DNA of 64,000 nt. Source: Chitinophagaceae bacterium. Its GTDB lineage: Bacteria; Bacteroidota; Bacteroidia; Chitinophagales; Chitinophagaceae. Numbering within the stretch: position 1 is the stretch's first letter; every line of letters begins with the position of its first letter. The notes beneath the pieces are model-generated. The model was given only the letters and a program-made list of their open reading frames with translations. It had not been told where the DNA came from and did no database searches. Below, one piece after another: positions 35,330 to 43,834 of this stretch. The stretch spans positions 1-64,000 of the forward strand of contig JADKAZ010000016.1 in the NCBI GenBank assembly GCA_016719015.1. The letters run 5' to 3'. Position numbers and translations under genes: made by a program.

Positions 35330-37858
35330 ATGCCTGTTAACAATTTTGATATAAAGGGATTAAGTCCGGAGCAAGTAGTAGAATCAAGGGAAAAATATGG
35401 GTCAAATCAATTCAATTTTAAAAGAGAAAGTGGCTTTTGGGGGGCCTTGAAACGGGTACTCAAAGAACCGATGGTTATTTTATTGATAGTGGCATCCTCT
35501 ATTTATTTTATCAGCGGCAATACAGGAGATGGTATTTTTTTAGCGGCCGCCATACTATTAGTGGCTGCTATTTCCCTGTACCAGGATTCAAGAAGCCGCA
35601 ATGCACTGGAGAAGCTAAAAGATTTTTCTCAACCCAAATGCACTGTTGTCCGCAATGGCAAAACGGAAGAAATAAAAAGTGAGGAACTGGTAGTGGGCGA
35701 CAGCCTGATGGTGGAAGAAGGCACTTCTATTACCGCCGATGCTATCATCATACATTCCAATGATTTTTCAGTTAATGAGTCCATTCTTACCGGAGAATCG
35801 TTAGCCGTGTACAAGGATGCCGGAAAAGAAGATAATGTAATATTTAGTGGTACTACCGTAGCCGGAGGTTTAGCTATCGCCACCGTGACTGCCATTGGCA
35901 ATGCAACCCGTTTAGGTAAAATAGGTAAAAGTCTTGAAGGTATTCAGGAAGAAAAGACACCACTTGAGTTGCAGATCAACAATTTTGTAAAAATAATGGC
36001 AATCGCAGGCGCCATTGTTTTTCTTATCGTTTGGGGCATCAACTATTTTAACTCCCACGACCTGCTGACCAGTTTATTACAGGCCCTCACTTTAGCCATG
36101 AGTATTTTGCCTGAAGAAATTCCTTTTGCATTCACCACTTTCATGGCACTTGGTGCATGGAGGATGATGAAAATGGGCATCATAGTGAAGCAAATGAAAA
36201 CCGTTGAAACATTAGGAAGTGCTACGGTAATATGTACGGACAAAACCGGAACACTTACTGAAAACAAGATGAGCCTCGCTAAAATTTTTGTATTGGCTAC
36301 TAATAAAACGGTTGCCCCTGCAGCAGATTTACAGGAGGATGAAAAGCAACTGATCAGGCTGGCAATGTGGGCCAGTGAGCCTATTCCGTTTGACCCAATG
36401 GAACTGGCTCTTCATGAAGAGTATGCAAAAAAATTTACAGACGACGAACGACCGCACTATAAAATGATTCATGAATACCCATTGGCAGGTAAACCGCCCA
36501 TGATGACCCATATTTTTCAAAATGATTCCGGCAAACGGGTTATTGCTGCCAAAGGGGCGCCTGAAGCATTGATCCAGGTATCAAAATTAACAGAAGATGA
36601 AAAAGAACAACTGCAGGGAGCCATTAAAGAGTTAACGATTGAAGGCTATAGAGTATTAGGTGTGGGTGAAGCGGCAAAAAAAGACAATAATTTCCCGGCC
36701 ACCCAGCAGGAATTTCAATTCAATCTCAAAGGTATTATTGCCTTCTATGATCCCCCGAAGAAAAACATTCAATCCGTATTAAATGAATTTGACAAAGCCG
36801 GTATTGCCGTTAAAATTATTACAGGCGACAATGCCGAAACCACCACCGCTATTGCAAAACAAATTGAATTCAAAAACTATGAAAAAAGTATTACAGGTGA
36901 TGAGCTGATGAAATTATCTGAACTTGAATTGAAGGATGCTGTTGCTGATACCTATCTCTTCACCCGGATGTTTCCGGAGGCAAAACTGAAAATCATCAAT
37001 GCCTTAAAAGCGAATAATGAAATTGTGGCCATGACGGGTGATGGAGTAAATGACGGTCCTGCATTGAAAGCCGCTCATATAGGAATTGCGATGGGCCAGA
37101 AAGGAACAGAAATCGCTAAACAAGCCGCTTCATTGATCTTACTGAAAGATGACTTATCAAAGATGGTGGATGCGGTAGCGATGGGCAGAAAAATATATGT
37201 CAATCTCAAAAAAGGAATCCGGTTCATCATTTCCATTCATATACCAATCATCCTGACAGTATTTATTCCGTTGGCACTGGGATGGATATATCCCAATATC
37301 TTTTCGCCGGCGCATATCATTTTTTTTGAATTAATTATGGGTCCCACTTGTTCTATTGTTTATGAAAATGAACCGATGGAAAAAAATACGATGCTGCAAA
37401 AACCCCGCCCCTTTACTACTTCATTTTTTAAATGGAGGGAGTTAGGCATTAGTATTTTGCAGGGATTAATGATTACAGCGGGGACATTATTTGCTTACCA
37501 GTATGCTGTATACTTCAATTACAGCGAACCGCTTACCCGGACCATGGTATTTACTACCCTGATTGCGGCTAATATATTTCTAACATTGGAAAACCGTTCA
37601 TTTTATTATTCCATCTTCACTACGTTGCGTTACAAAAATAACCTGGTACCGATAATCATCGGCATCACCATTATCATTTCGGGATTATTACTTTATGTAA
37701 AACCATTAGCTGCTTTTTTCGGATTTGAAACAATGAGTCTTCCCCAATTAGGTATTTGCACCGGTATAAGTTTTGTTACGGTGACACTCTGGTACGAAAT
37801 TATAAAATGGGGAATACGAAAACGAAATGCAGGCAGCCTTCATCATGGTACCAATTAG
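35330..37858 (+). CDS. Cation-transporting P-type ATPase
   Basis: 842 residues, inner membrane. N-terminal cation ATPase segment (KGLSPEQVVESREKYGSN), actuator loop with TGES at 154-157, M4 with PEEIP at 261-265, phosphorylated D304 in ICTDKTGTLTEN, hinge MTGDGVNDGPALKAAHIG, and about four C-terminal helices. The layout is that of P2 Ca2+/P3-like pumps. The M4 motif PEEIP differs from the PEGLP of Ca2+-ATPases, and the nucleotide-binding domain is compact, so the ion cannot be assigned; Ca2+, Mg2+ or Mn2+ are all possible. It follows the ferritin-VIT1 gene and precedes a PNPOx-like gene on the same strand. Confidence 0.88.
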   Translation: MPVNNFDIKGLSPEQVVESREKYGSNQFNFKRESGFWGALKRVLKEPMVILLIVASSIYFISGNTGDGIFLAAAILLVAAISLYQDSRSRNALEKLKDFSQPKCTVVRNGKTEEIKSEELVVGDSLMVEEGTSITADAIIIHSNDFSVNESILTGESLAVYKDAGKEDNVIFSGTTVAGGLAIATVTAIGNATRLGKIGKSLEGIQEEKTPLELQINNFVKIMAIAGAIVFLIVWGINYFNSHDLLTSLLQALTLAMSILPEEIPFAFTTFMALGAWRMMKMGIIVKQMKTVETLGSATVICTDKTGTLTENKMSLAKIFVLATNKTVAPAADLQEDEKQLIRLAMWASEPIPFDPMELALHEEYAKKFTDDERPHYKMIHEYPLAGKPPMMTHIFQNDSGKRVIAAKGAPEALIQVSKLTEDEKEQLQGAIKELTIEGYRVLGVGEAAKKDNNFPATQQEFQFNLKGIIAFYDPPKKNIQSVLNEFDKAGIAVKIITGDNAETTTAIAKQIEFKNYEKSITGDELMKLSELELKDAVADTYLFTRMFPEAKLKIINALKANNEIVAMTGDGVNDGPALKAAHIGIAMGQKGTEIAKQAASLILLKDDLSKMVDAVAMGRKIYVNLKKGIRFIISIHIPIILTVFIPLALGWIYPNIFSPAHIIFFELIMGPTCSIVYENEPMEKNTMLQKPRPFTTSFFKWRELGISILQGLMITAGTLFAYQYAVYFNYSEPLTRTMVFTTLIAANIFLTLENRSFYYSIFTTLRYKNNLVPIIIGITIIISGLLLYVKPLAAFFGFETMSLPQLGICTGISFVTVTLWYEIIKWGIRKRNAGSLHHGTN

Positions 37859-37913
37859 TTTTACCTGTACTGAAAACTGATTCCTTCCTATCTTCATTTT
37901 ACAAATTATATTT

Positions 37914-38468
37914 ATGGGTAAGCTTCACGATTCCATTAAACCGGCACATAGAGAATTTATTGAGCAGCAACATATTTTCTTTGTTGCTACTGCACCGCTT
38001 AGTGCAGACGGCAGGGTAAACCTTTCTCCCAAGGGGTTGGATTGTTTTCGGGTGTTATCCGAACACCAGGTTGGGTATATGGACCTGATCAGCAGCGGCA
38101 ATGAAACATCGGCACATACCTTAGAGAACGGCCGCATCACCATTATGTTGTGTTCTTTTGAAGGAGCACCGAATATTTTACGTTTGTATGGAAAAGGATT
38201 TACCGTGTTACCCGGCACACCGGCCTGGGAACAATATTCACCACATTTTAATATTTATCCAAGCACCCGGCAACTGATTATTGCCGATATTGATTTAGTA
38301 CAAACTTCCTGCGGCTTTGGTGTGCCTTTATACAGCTATACAGGTGAAAGGGATATTCATTTCGAATGGGCCGAAAAAAAAGGCGCAGATGGTTTACAAG
38401 AATATGTTCAGCAAAACAATCTGAAAAGTTTAGATGGATTGCCGACGAATCTTGGCTTATTTCCATAA
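37914..38468 (+). CDS. Pyridoxamine 5'-phosphate oxidase-like flavoprotein
   Basis: 184 residues, split-barrel fold. FVATAPLSADGRVNLSPKG at about residues 22-40, VGYMDLISSGNETSAHTLENG, and ITIMLCSFEGAPNILRLYGKG. The C-terminus (LVQTSCGFGVPLYSYTGER) is that of the small PNPOx-like group that is usually not a true PdxH and may bind FMN, F420 or haem. Cytoplasmic. The gap to the ATPase gene is 55 bases, so possibly co-transcribed. Substrate unknown. Confidence 0.85.
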   Translation: MGKLHDSIKPAHREFIEQQHIFFVATAPLSADGRVNLSPKGLDCFRVLSEHQVGYMDLISSGNETSAHTLENGRITIMLCSFEGAPNILRLYGKGFTVLPGTPAWEQYSPHFNIYPSTRQLIIADIDLVQTSCGFGVPLYSYTGERDIHFEWAEKKGADGLQEYVQQNNLKSLDGLPTNLGLFP

Positions 38469-38521
38469 AAACAATTACCTGGTTGTTCTAAAAGGACGAT
38501 GCAAGTCGTTAAATTTGCTTT

Positions 38522-39778
38522 GTGTTCCGCCGCTCCATAGAAATTATTACTAGTAGCTTTAAAATGGCTTTGCAGGAATTGTGGAAGAATAAACTCCGCA
38601 CTTTCCTCTCACTATTTGGAATTACAATCGGCATCTTTTGCATTATTGGTGTGTTGGCAACAGTCAACAGCCTGGAACGAAATATCCAGAACGAAGTAAA
38701 ATCTCTTGGAACCAATACCATCTATATAGATAAATGGGATTACACATCCGGCGGTGGTCCCGACTATCCCTGGTGGAAATTTGTAAACCGACCCCTGCCC
38801 AAACACCAGGAAGTAAAACTTATTAAAGAAAGAACTCCCAGTGCACAGTATGTTGCATTTCGTATTAAAGTTTCCGACAATGTGGAATACAGCAACAAAA
38901 CACTTTCCAACGTAAATATCTATGGCATCAATGAAGACTTTAATAACATTCAACCCATTGAACTGATAAATGGACGCTATATCTCGGATGCAGAATTTGA
39001 CAGGGGCAGTAATGCTGTAGTGATGGGATATGATGTAGCAGAAAAATTATTTGGCACGGCTAACATTGCTCCGGGTAAAGAGATAATGAGCCGGGGAAAA
39101 AAAATCCGGGTTATCGGTGTCATAAAAAAGCAGGGTAAGCAATTGATTGGCGGCTGGGATTTTGACCAGAGCATTGTAATTCCTTACAAATTTGCCAGGG
39201 GAATAATGAATGAAACCAGGGCCGACCCGTTGATAATGGTTCAGGGACAGGATAATATTACCAGTAAAGCTTTGAAGGACGACCTGGTAGGTACTATGAG
39301 GGCTATTCACAAACTGACTCCTACTAAGGAAGATGATTTTGCACTGAACGACATCAATGATTTTAGCGACACTATCAGTTCATTATTTGTTGGCCTTAAT
39401 CTGGGTGGCTGGGCCATTGCAGCCCTGTCACTAATAGTAGGAATGTTTGGTGTGGCAAATATTATGTTCGTTACGGTAAGAGAACGTACCAGCCAGATAG
39501 GATTGAAAAAAGCGATTGGTGCCAAACGAAGGGTGATATTAGCCGAGTTCCTTTTAGAGTCTGCTTTTCTTTGCATCATCGGTGGATTAATAGGGTTGAC
39601 TTTGGTTTTTGGACTAACGCAGATTCTTTCGAAAGCTTTGAGTTTTCCGGTATTTATTTCGACCGGCTATATGATTCTCGCCATTTTTATCTGTATTATA
39701 GTTGGCATACTGGCTGGTTTTATTCCGGCTTTACAAGCGGCAAAGATGGACCCGGTAGAAGCAATACGAAGTAAATAA
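38522..39778 (+). CDS. MacB/FtsX-type ABC transporter permease
   Basis: 418 residues from a GTG start; an ATG at residue 15 (MALQELW) is an alternative. One N-terminal helix (LRTFLSLFGITIGIFCIIGV) precedes a large periplasmic MacB core domain (about 45-280), then FtsX-type helices (AIAALSLIVGMFGVANIMFV, LESAFLCIIGGLIGLTLVF) and the cytoplasmic coupling text RTSQIGLKKAIGAKRR. The end PALQAAKMDPVEAIR is the standard signature. It would need an ATPase subunit, which is not encoded next to it. Such permeases transmit force to periplasmic partners for export of peptides, lipoproteins or drugs. Confidence 0.88.
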   Translation: MFRRSIEIITSSFKMALQELWKNKLRTFLSLFGITIGIFCIIGVLATVNSLERNIQNEVKSLGTNTIYIDKWDYTSGGGPDYPWWKFVNRPLPKHQEVKLIKERTPSAQYVAFRIKVSDNVEYSNKTLSNVNIYGINEDFNNIQPIELINGRYISDAEFDRGSNAVVMGYDVAEKLFGTANIAPGKEIMSRGKKIRVIGVIKKQGKQLIGGWDFDQSIVIPYKFARGIMNETRADPLIMVQGQDNITSKALKDDLVGTMRAIHKLTPTKEDDFALNDINDFSDTISSLFVGLNLGGWAIAALSLIVGMFGVANIMFVTVRERTSQIGLKKAIGAKRRVILAEFLLESAFLCIIGGLIGLTLVFGLTQILSKALSFPVFISTGYMILAIFICIIVGILAGFIPALQAAKMDPVEAIRSK

Positions 39779-39838
39779 ATCCGCCTAACAGAGACGTCCG
39801 GGACTCCTTAACTTCGTAATATCATTTAAATAATTAAA

Positions 39839-40879
39839 GTGCCAGTTATCCTTGCAATAGAATCTAGCTGTGATGAAACATCTGCCTCTGTTTGCGTAGA
39901 TGGGAAAATTTTATCTAATTATATCGCCAACCAAACTGTGCATGAAAAATATGGTGGTGTGGTTCCGGAGTTAGCATCAAGAGCTCATATGCAGCATATT
40001 GTTCCCGTAGTGCATACAGCTTTGAATGAAGCAGGCTATAGTATAACAGATATCGATGCTATCGCTTTTACCCAGGCTCCCGGATTAATTGGTTCATTAC
40101 TCGTAGGCGGACAGTTTGCCAAATCACTTTCACTTGCTTTGGATAGGCCATTGATTGCCGTGCATCATATGCAGGCACATGTGCTGGCCAACCTGATAGA
40201 CGATCCAAAACCTGATTTTCCTTTTTTATGTTTGACAGTAAGTGGTGGCCACACACAAATTGTTGTATGTGAATCGCCAACGAACTTGAAAGTAATTGGT
40301 GAAACTATTGATGATGCAGCCGGAGAGGCTTTTGATAAATCAGCGAAATTACTGGGCCTTCCCTACCCTGGCGGACCATTGATTGATAAATATGCAAAAG
40401 AAGGCGATGCGAATCGTTTTAAATTTCCAGAACCAAAAATCGAAGGATTAAACTTTAGTTTCAGCGGTTTGAAAACTTCCATCCTTTATTTTCTGCAGAA
40501 TGCAGGGAAGAGCAATTTATTCAAAGAAGAATTCACAGCGACAGAAAAAGAGAAACAGGAATTCATTCAAAATAATTTACCCGACATCTGTGCCTCTATT
40601 CAGCACCGCATTGTCACCATACTTTTGAATAAAGTAAAGAAAGCTTCGTTAGAAACCGGCATCATCAATATCTGCCTTGCCGGTGGTGTATCAGCCAACA
40701 GTGGTTTGCGACAGGCTTTTGAAGAAGCCGGCAAAAAATATCACTGGAACACTTTTATCCCTGCTTTTCAATATTGCACTGATAATGCAGGCATGATCGC
40801 TATTACCGGCTATTATAAATACCTGGCCGGACAGTTTGCTGATCTCACAGTTGGCTCAACTGCAAGAGCTGAATGGTAA
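39839..40879 (+). CDS. tsaD: tRNA N6-adenosine threonylcarbamoyltransferase
   Basis: 346 residues from a GTG start that gives the universal N-terminus (ILAIESSCDETSASV). It transfers the threonylcarbamoyl group from threonylcarbamoyl-AMP to A37 of ANN-decoding tRNAs together with TsaB and TsaE. Metal-binding His pair in HHMQAHVLAN, ASKAE-like phosphate loops (LTVSGGHTQIVV, DDAAGEAFDKSAKLLGLPYPGG) and CLAGGVSANSGLR are all present. Cytoplasmic and essential in most bacteria. The TrmN6-type methyltransferase starts 9 bases after its stop, so the two tRNA-modification genes form an operon. Confidence 0.95.
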   Translation: MPVILAIESSCDETSASVCVDGKILSNYIANQTVHEKYGGVVPELASRAHMQHIVPVVHTALNEAGYSITDIDAIAFTQAPGLIGSLLVGGQFAKSLSLALDRPLIAVHHMQAHVLANLIDDPKPDFPFLCLTVSGGHTQIVVCESPTNLKVIGETIDDAAGEAFDKSAKLLGLPYPGGPLIDKYAKEGDANRFKFPEPKIEGLNFSFSGLKTSILYFLQNAGKSNLFKEEFTATEKEKQEFIQNNLPDICASIQHRIVTILLNKVKKASLETGIINICLAGGVSANSGLRQAFEEAGKKYHWNTFIPAFQYCTDNAGMIAITGYYKYLAGQFADLTVGSTARAEW

Positions 40880-40888
40880 TATATTTAT

Positions 40889-41620
40889 ATGGCTAACCCC
40901 TGGTTTCAATTCAAACAATTTACAATCCAGCAGGACAGGTCTGCTATGAAAGTGACAACAGACGGATGCCTGTTTGGAGCATGGATAGCAGAAAATATCA
41001 AAAAGCAAACATTACAGTATTATCATTGTCTTGATATTGGAACCGGCACCGGTTTATTAACGCTGATGCTAGCTCAGGAAAATGAAATAGCCATTGATGC
41101 GATCGAAATAGATAAAGATGCTTTTGAACAGGCAGTAGAAAATGTAACTGCTTCACCCTGGTCTGGCAGAATTCAAGTTGTTCATGCGGATGCAAGAGAA
41201 TTTGAATCCGAAAATCAATATGATGTTATCATCAGTAACCCTCCATTTTATGAAAGGGAATTAAAGAGTGATGATGCAAAAAAAAATATTGCTCATCATA
41301 ATGAAGGACTACTGTTTCCCGAATTGCTGTCAATTATTAAAAAGTTGCTGAGCCCGGCTGGAACTTTTTACCTGTTACTGCCATATAAAAGAAATAATGA
41401 GATAAAGGCATTACTTAGTGAATATGATCTTGCCATTCAGCAAATGACTTTTGTTCGTCAATCAGTTGCACATGACTATTTCCGCATCATGCTGGCAGGA
41501 AAATTCAAAAATGCCGGATTTGCTGAAACAGTGATTGATGAAATAGCAATAAAAGATAATGAAGACAATTACAGCGAGGTATTTTTATCCCTGCTGAAAA
41601 AATATTATCTGCATCTGTAA
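40889..41620 (+). CDS. tRNA1(Val) adenine-N6 methyltransferase (TrmN6/YfiC type)
   Basis: 243 residues. The N-terminal segment FQFKQFTIQQDRSAMKVTTD is diagnostic for the YfiC/TrmN6 group. SAM-binding motif I is DIGTGTGLLTLMLAQ, motif II region AIDAIEIDKDAFEQA, and the catalytic N6-adenine motif NPPFY is at about residue 122. In E. coli YfiC methylates A37 of tRNA1(Val). The downstream position after tsaD, another A37-modifying enzyme, supports a tRNA role. Cytoplasmic. It is convergent with the next gene, with only 5 bases between stops. Confidence 0.88.
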   Translation: MANPWFQFKQFTIQQDRSAMKVTTDGCLFGAWIAENIKKQTLQYYHCLDIGTGTGLLTLMLAQENEIAIDAIEIDKDAFEQAVENVTASPWSGRIQVVHADAREFESENQYDVIISNPPFYERELKSDDAKKNIAHHNEGLLFPELLSIIKKLLSPAGTFYLLLPYKRNNEIKALLSEYDLAIQQMTFVRQSVAHDYFRIMLAGKFKNAGFAETVIDEIAIKDNEDNYSEVFLSLLKKYYLHL

Positions 41621-41625
41621 ACGGA

Positions 41626-42825
41626 TCACCCGCCTGCTACATAGTCCTGTAAGTAAGTAAAAGGTTCTGTAAGCCTGCCTTCCGTTGCAATGGTAGCCCG
41701 GTCAATAATAGCAGAACTATTACCTACTAAATCTTCCAGCACATGCTTAATCAATTGTTCGCCAAAATAACGGCTTGCATCCCTGGGCAGTTCATTCGGC
41801 AAGTTACCTACCGCCATTATATCAATTGAATTCTTTAGATAAGGAGTTGTTTTCTCAAGGGTAGTCTTATCAATTCCATAGATCGGATCCTCAATGGTCT
41901 GGTCACCCACATTGATGGGTACGGAGCCGTTGGCGTCATCCGTAATGTCAGCAATGGTTTGTATGATAAAATTTTCCGCTTTCACATCTTCTTTCTCAAA
42001 TAAACGGGGAACTGATTTTTCCCAATAAACGCCATTCATTAAGATATCGGTTTGCTCTGCATACGGTAAAAATTTACAGGTATACTCCTCCGGCTTTTCA
42101 TGAAAATCCATCCGGCTATACTTGCCGGTTAGTTTGTGTTTGTACAATTCTGCCCCTTTTAATTGCAGGTAAACCGGGTAAGAAAATCGTCTTTTGAGAT
42201 AGTCTTCAGGTTCTACCTCATGAATACCCATAAGATTCATGATTTCTAAAATGCCATGAGCCACTCTTCCCGAACCTGTGACTGCAATCTTTACATTGGG
42301 CAATCGAAGACCAAAATAATTATGAATCAATTCCCTGAAACTGCGCTGTTTATAAACCCTGTCTAATTTAAATAATCCGGTTCTGTTTCCGTAAGCCATC
42401 ATGCCATTATGTGCCCCGACGATACCGGCAAAGAAACCAAAGCCGATAATTCGCTGGCCATCTTCATGCTCCAGGCATTCATAATCTACGAGCCGTATCT
42501 TCTTATCTAAAATGGCCCTGAGCAATGGCTGGTTATGTAATTGTTTCTTTTTAGTATGCGAAAAGAAAAGATAGGTTTTGCCAGGTATCAGCTGGTCTAC
42601 CGGGACTTCTTTTATACCGAGTAATATATCACAATCACTCATATCCTCTGTTACATCTGTCCCGGCGGATAGATACTCACGGTCAGAAAAGCAACGGTTG
42701 GTAGAAGATTGAACTGCAATCTGTATTTGCGGGGCGTTCTTTTGTATCCATTTACATTGTGCCGGGGTCAATGACACCCGGTTATCAGCAGGAATTTTAC
42801 CTTCCCGGATTAGTCCAATTCGCAT
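41626..42825 (-). CDS. Saccharopine/alanine dehydrogenase-like NAD(P) oxidoreductase
   Basis: 399 residues. The N-terminal part is an alanine dehydrogenase/PNT-type domain (IGLIREGKIPADNRVSLTP, CDILLGIKEVPVDQL, YLFFSHTKKKQ). The Rossmann domain carries VTGSGRVAHGILEIM near residue 182, and the C-terminal half has SIADITDD-type and GNLPNELPRDAS motifs. The order and the SHTKK segment resemble fungal-type lysine-forming saccharopine dehydrogenase more than alanine dehydrogenase, but the residues that decide the substrate cannot be judged by eye. No lysine pathway gene lies nearby. Cytoplasmic, monocistronic. Confidence 0.75.
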   Translation of the reverse strand: MRIGLIREGKIPADNRVSLTPAQCKWIQKNAPQIQIAVQSSTNRCFSDREYLSAGTDVTEDMSDCDILLGIKEVPVDQLIPGKTYLFFSHTKKKQLHNQPLLRAILDKKIRLVDYECLEHEDGQRIIGFGFFAGIVGAHNGMMAYGNRTGLFKLDRVYKQRSFRELIHNYFGLRLPNVKIAVTGSGRVAHGILEIMNLMGIHEVEPEDYLKRRFSYPVYLQLKGAELYKHKLTGKYSRMDFHEKPEEYTCKFLPYAEQTDILMNGVYWEKSVPRLFEKEDVKAENFIIQTIADITDDANGSVPINVGDQTIEDPIYGIDKTTLEKTTPYLKNSIDIMAVGNLPNELPRDASRYFGEQLIKHVLEDLVGNSSAIIDRATIATEGRLTEPFTYLQDYVAGG

Positions 42826-43004
42826 TCTACAGGCATTTATCGTTAAGTAAGTGAGGCAAAGTTGCCGTTTATAACAATGCTAAACAAACTGATTTAAATC
42901 ATTCAACCACAATAAATGAATGTTGTAACTTCGAAAAAATAATAAAAAAACATACCAAAGGTTACATCCTTTCGTTTGGAGTTTACACACAAAAAAGGCG
43001 CTGC

Positions 43005-43793
43005 ATGAAGAATATTATCAGCAATATTTCAGCTTTTATTTTATCGGCTGGTTCAATCATTTTGTTTTCGTGTAATAAAGGAGCCAATGATCAAACAGGT
43101 CCCTATAAACTGAGCTATGGCGATTCCATTCTTTATTTGCGGCCATCAGCAGGTGATTATATTGTTTATCCAGCCAGCACAAGACCAGGAACCTATTCCG
43201 GCTTTCCCGAAGGCATAGAGATTGACGACCAGACGGGTGCTATCAATGTCAGCGAAAGTGAAACAGGACTCCGTTATCGCATCACACACACCGCACCCGA
43301 TGGCGCCAAAACAGAGACAATGGTAGTGCTTTCGGGTATTACATTTAAAGACCATTTTTATTATTTTTCGGCAGGAGATTCTATTGCTTTACCAATATAT
43401 AATGCCAGTGCCAGCCGCACCCTACCCCTGAGCGGATCCTCATTTGATGAAGGCAATCTTGCAAATGGCGGAGGTTGCTCCGTCAAAACGGATAATGGAA
43501 AGATCAACCTGGCTGAAACTATCCGAAATGGTGTATTTGGCTCTCCTCCCCGGAACGATGCCCAGCAAACTTTTGAGATAAAGTACCGGGTTAATGATGG
43601 CAGTGGCAAATCCCTGAATAAATTAAAAGTGTTGTTATACTGGTACAATACTATTAATGATGTGCCGCAATATGTGTGGGATATTCTTAATGACCGCACA
43701 TCTCAGGGAGTTTTTCTCAAAAATGGAATGGTATTCAGACCCGAACAGGCGGCCAAACCAAGACCCCCCTGTGTTATTATTATTGCCAATTAA
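43005..43793 (+). CDS. Lipoprotein upstream of the CHAT-TPR gene
   Basis: 262 residues. Leader with lipobox IILFSC (lipid Cys near residue 23). Residues about 40-110 resemble a putative immunoglobulin-like fold (YPASTRPGTYSGFPEG, then IEIDDQTGAINVSESETG and LRYRITHTAPDG). The remainder is unassigned (FYYFSAGDSIALPIYNAS, AQQTFEIKYRVNDGSGKS, ending PPCVIIIAN). Only 41 bases separate it from the CHAT-TPR gene on the same strand, so co-expression is likely and it may be an envelope partner or ligand-sensing subunit. That link is inference. Confidence 0.65.
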   Translation: MKNIISNISAFILSAGSIILFSCNKGANDQTGPYKLSYGDSILYLRPSAGDYIVYPASTRPGTYSGFPEGIEIDDQTGAINVSESETGLRYRITHTAPDGAKTETMVVLSGITFKDHFYYFSAGDSIALPIYNASASRTLPLSGSSFDEGNLANGGGCSVKTDNGKINLAETIRNGVFGSPPRNDAQQTFEIKYRVNDGSGKSLNKLKVLLYWYNTINDVPQYVWDILNDRTSQGVFLKNGMVFRPEQAAKPRPPCVIIIAN

Positions 43794-43834
43794 GCAACAG
43801 CGTTTAAATTTGATAAGCTTTTGACCAGCTTATC

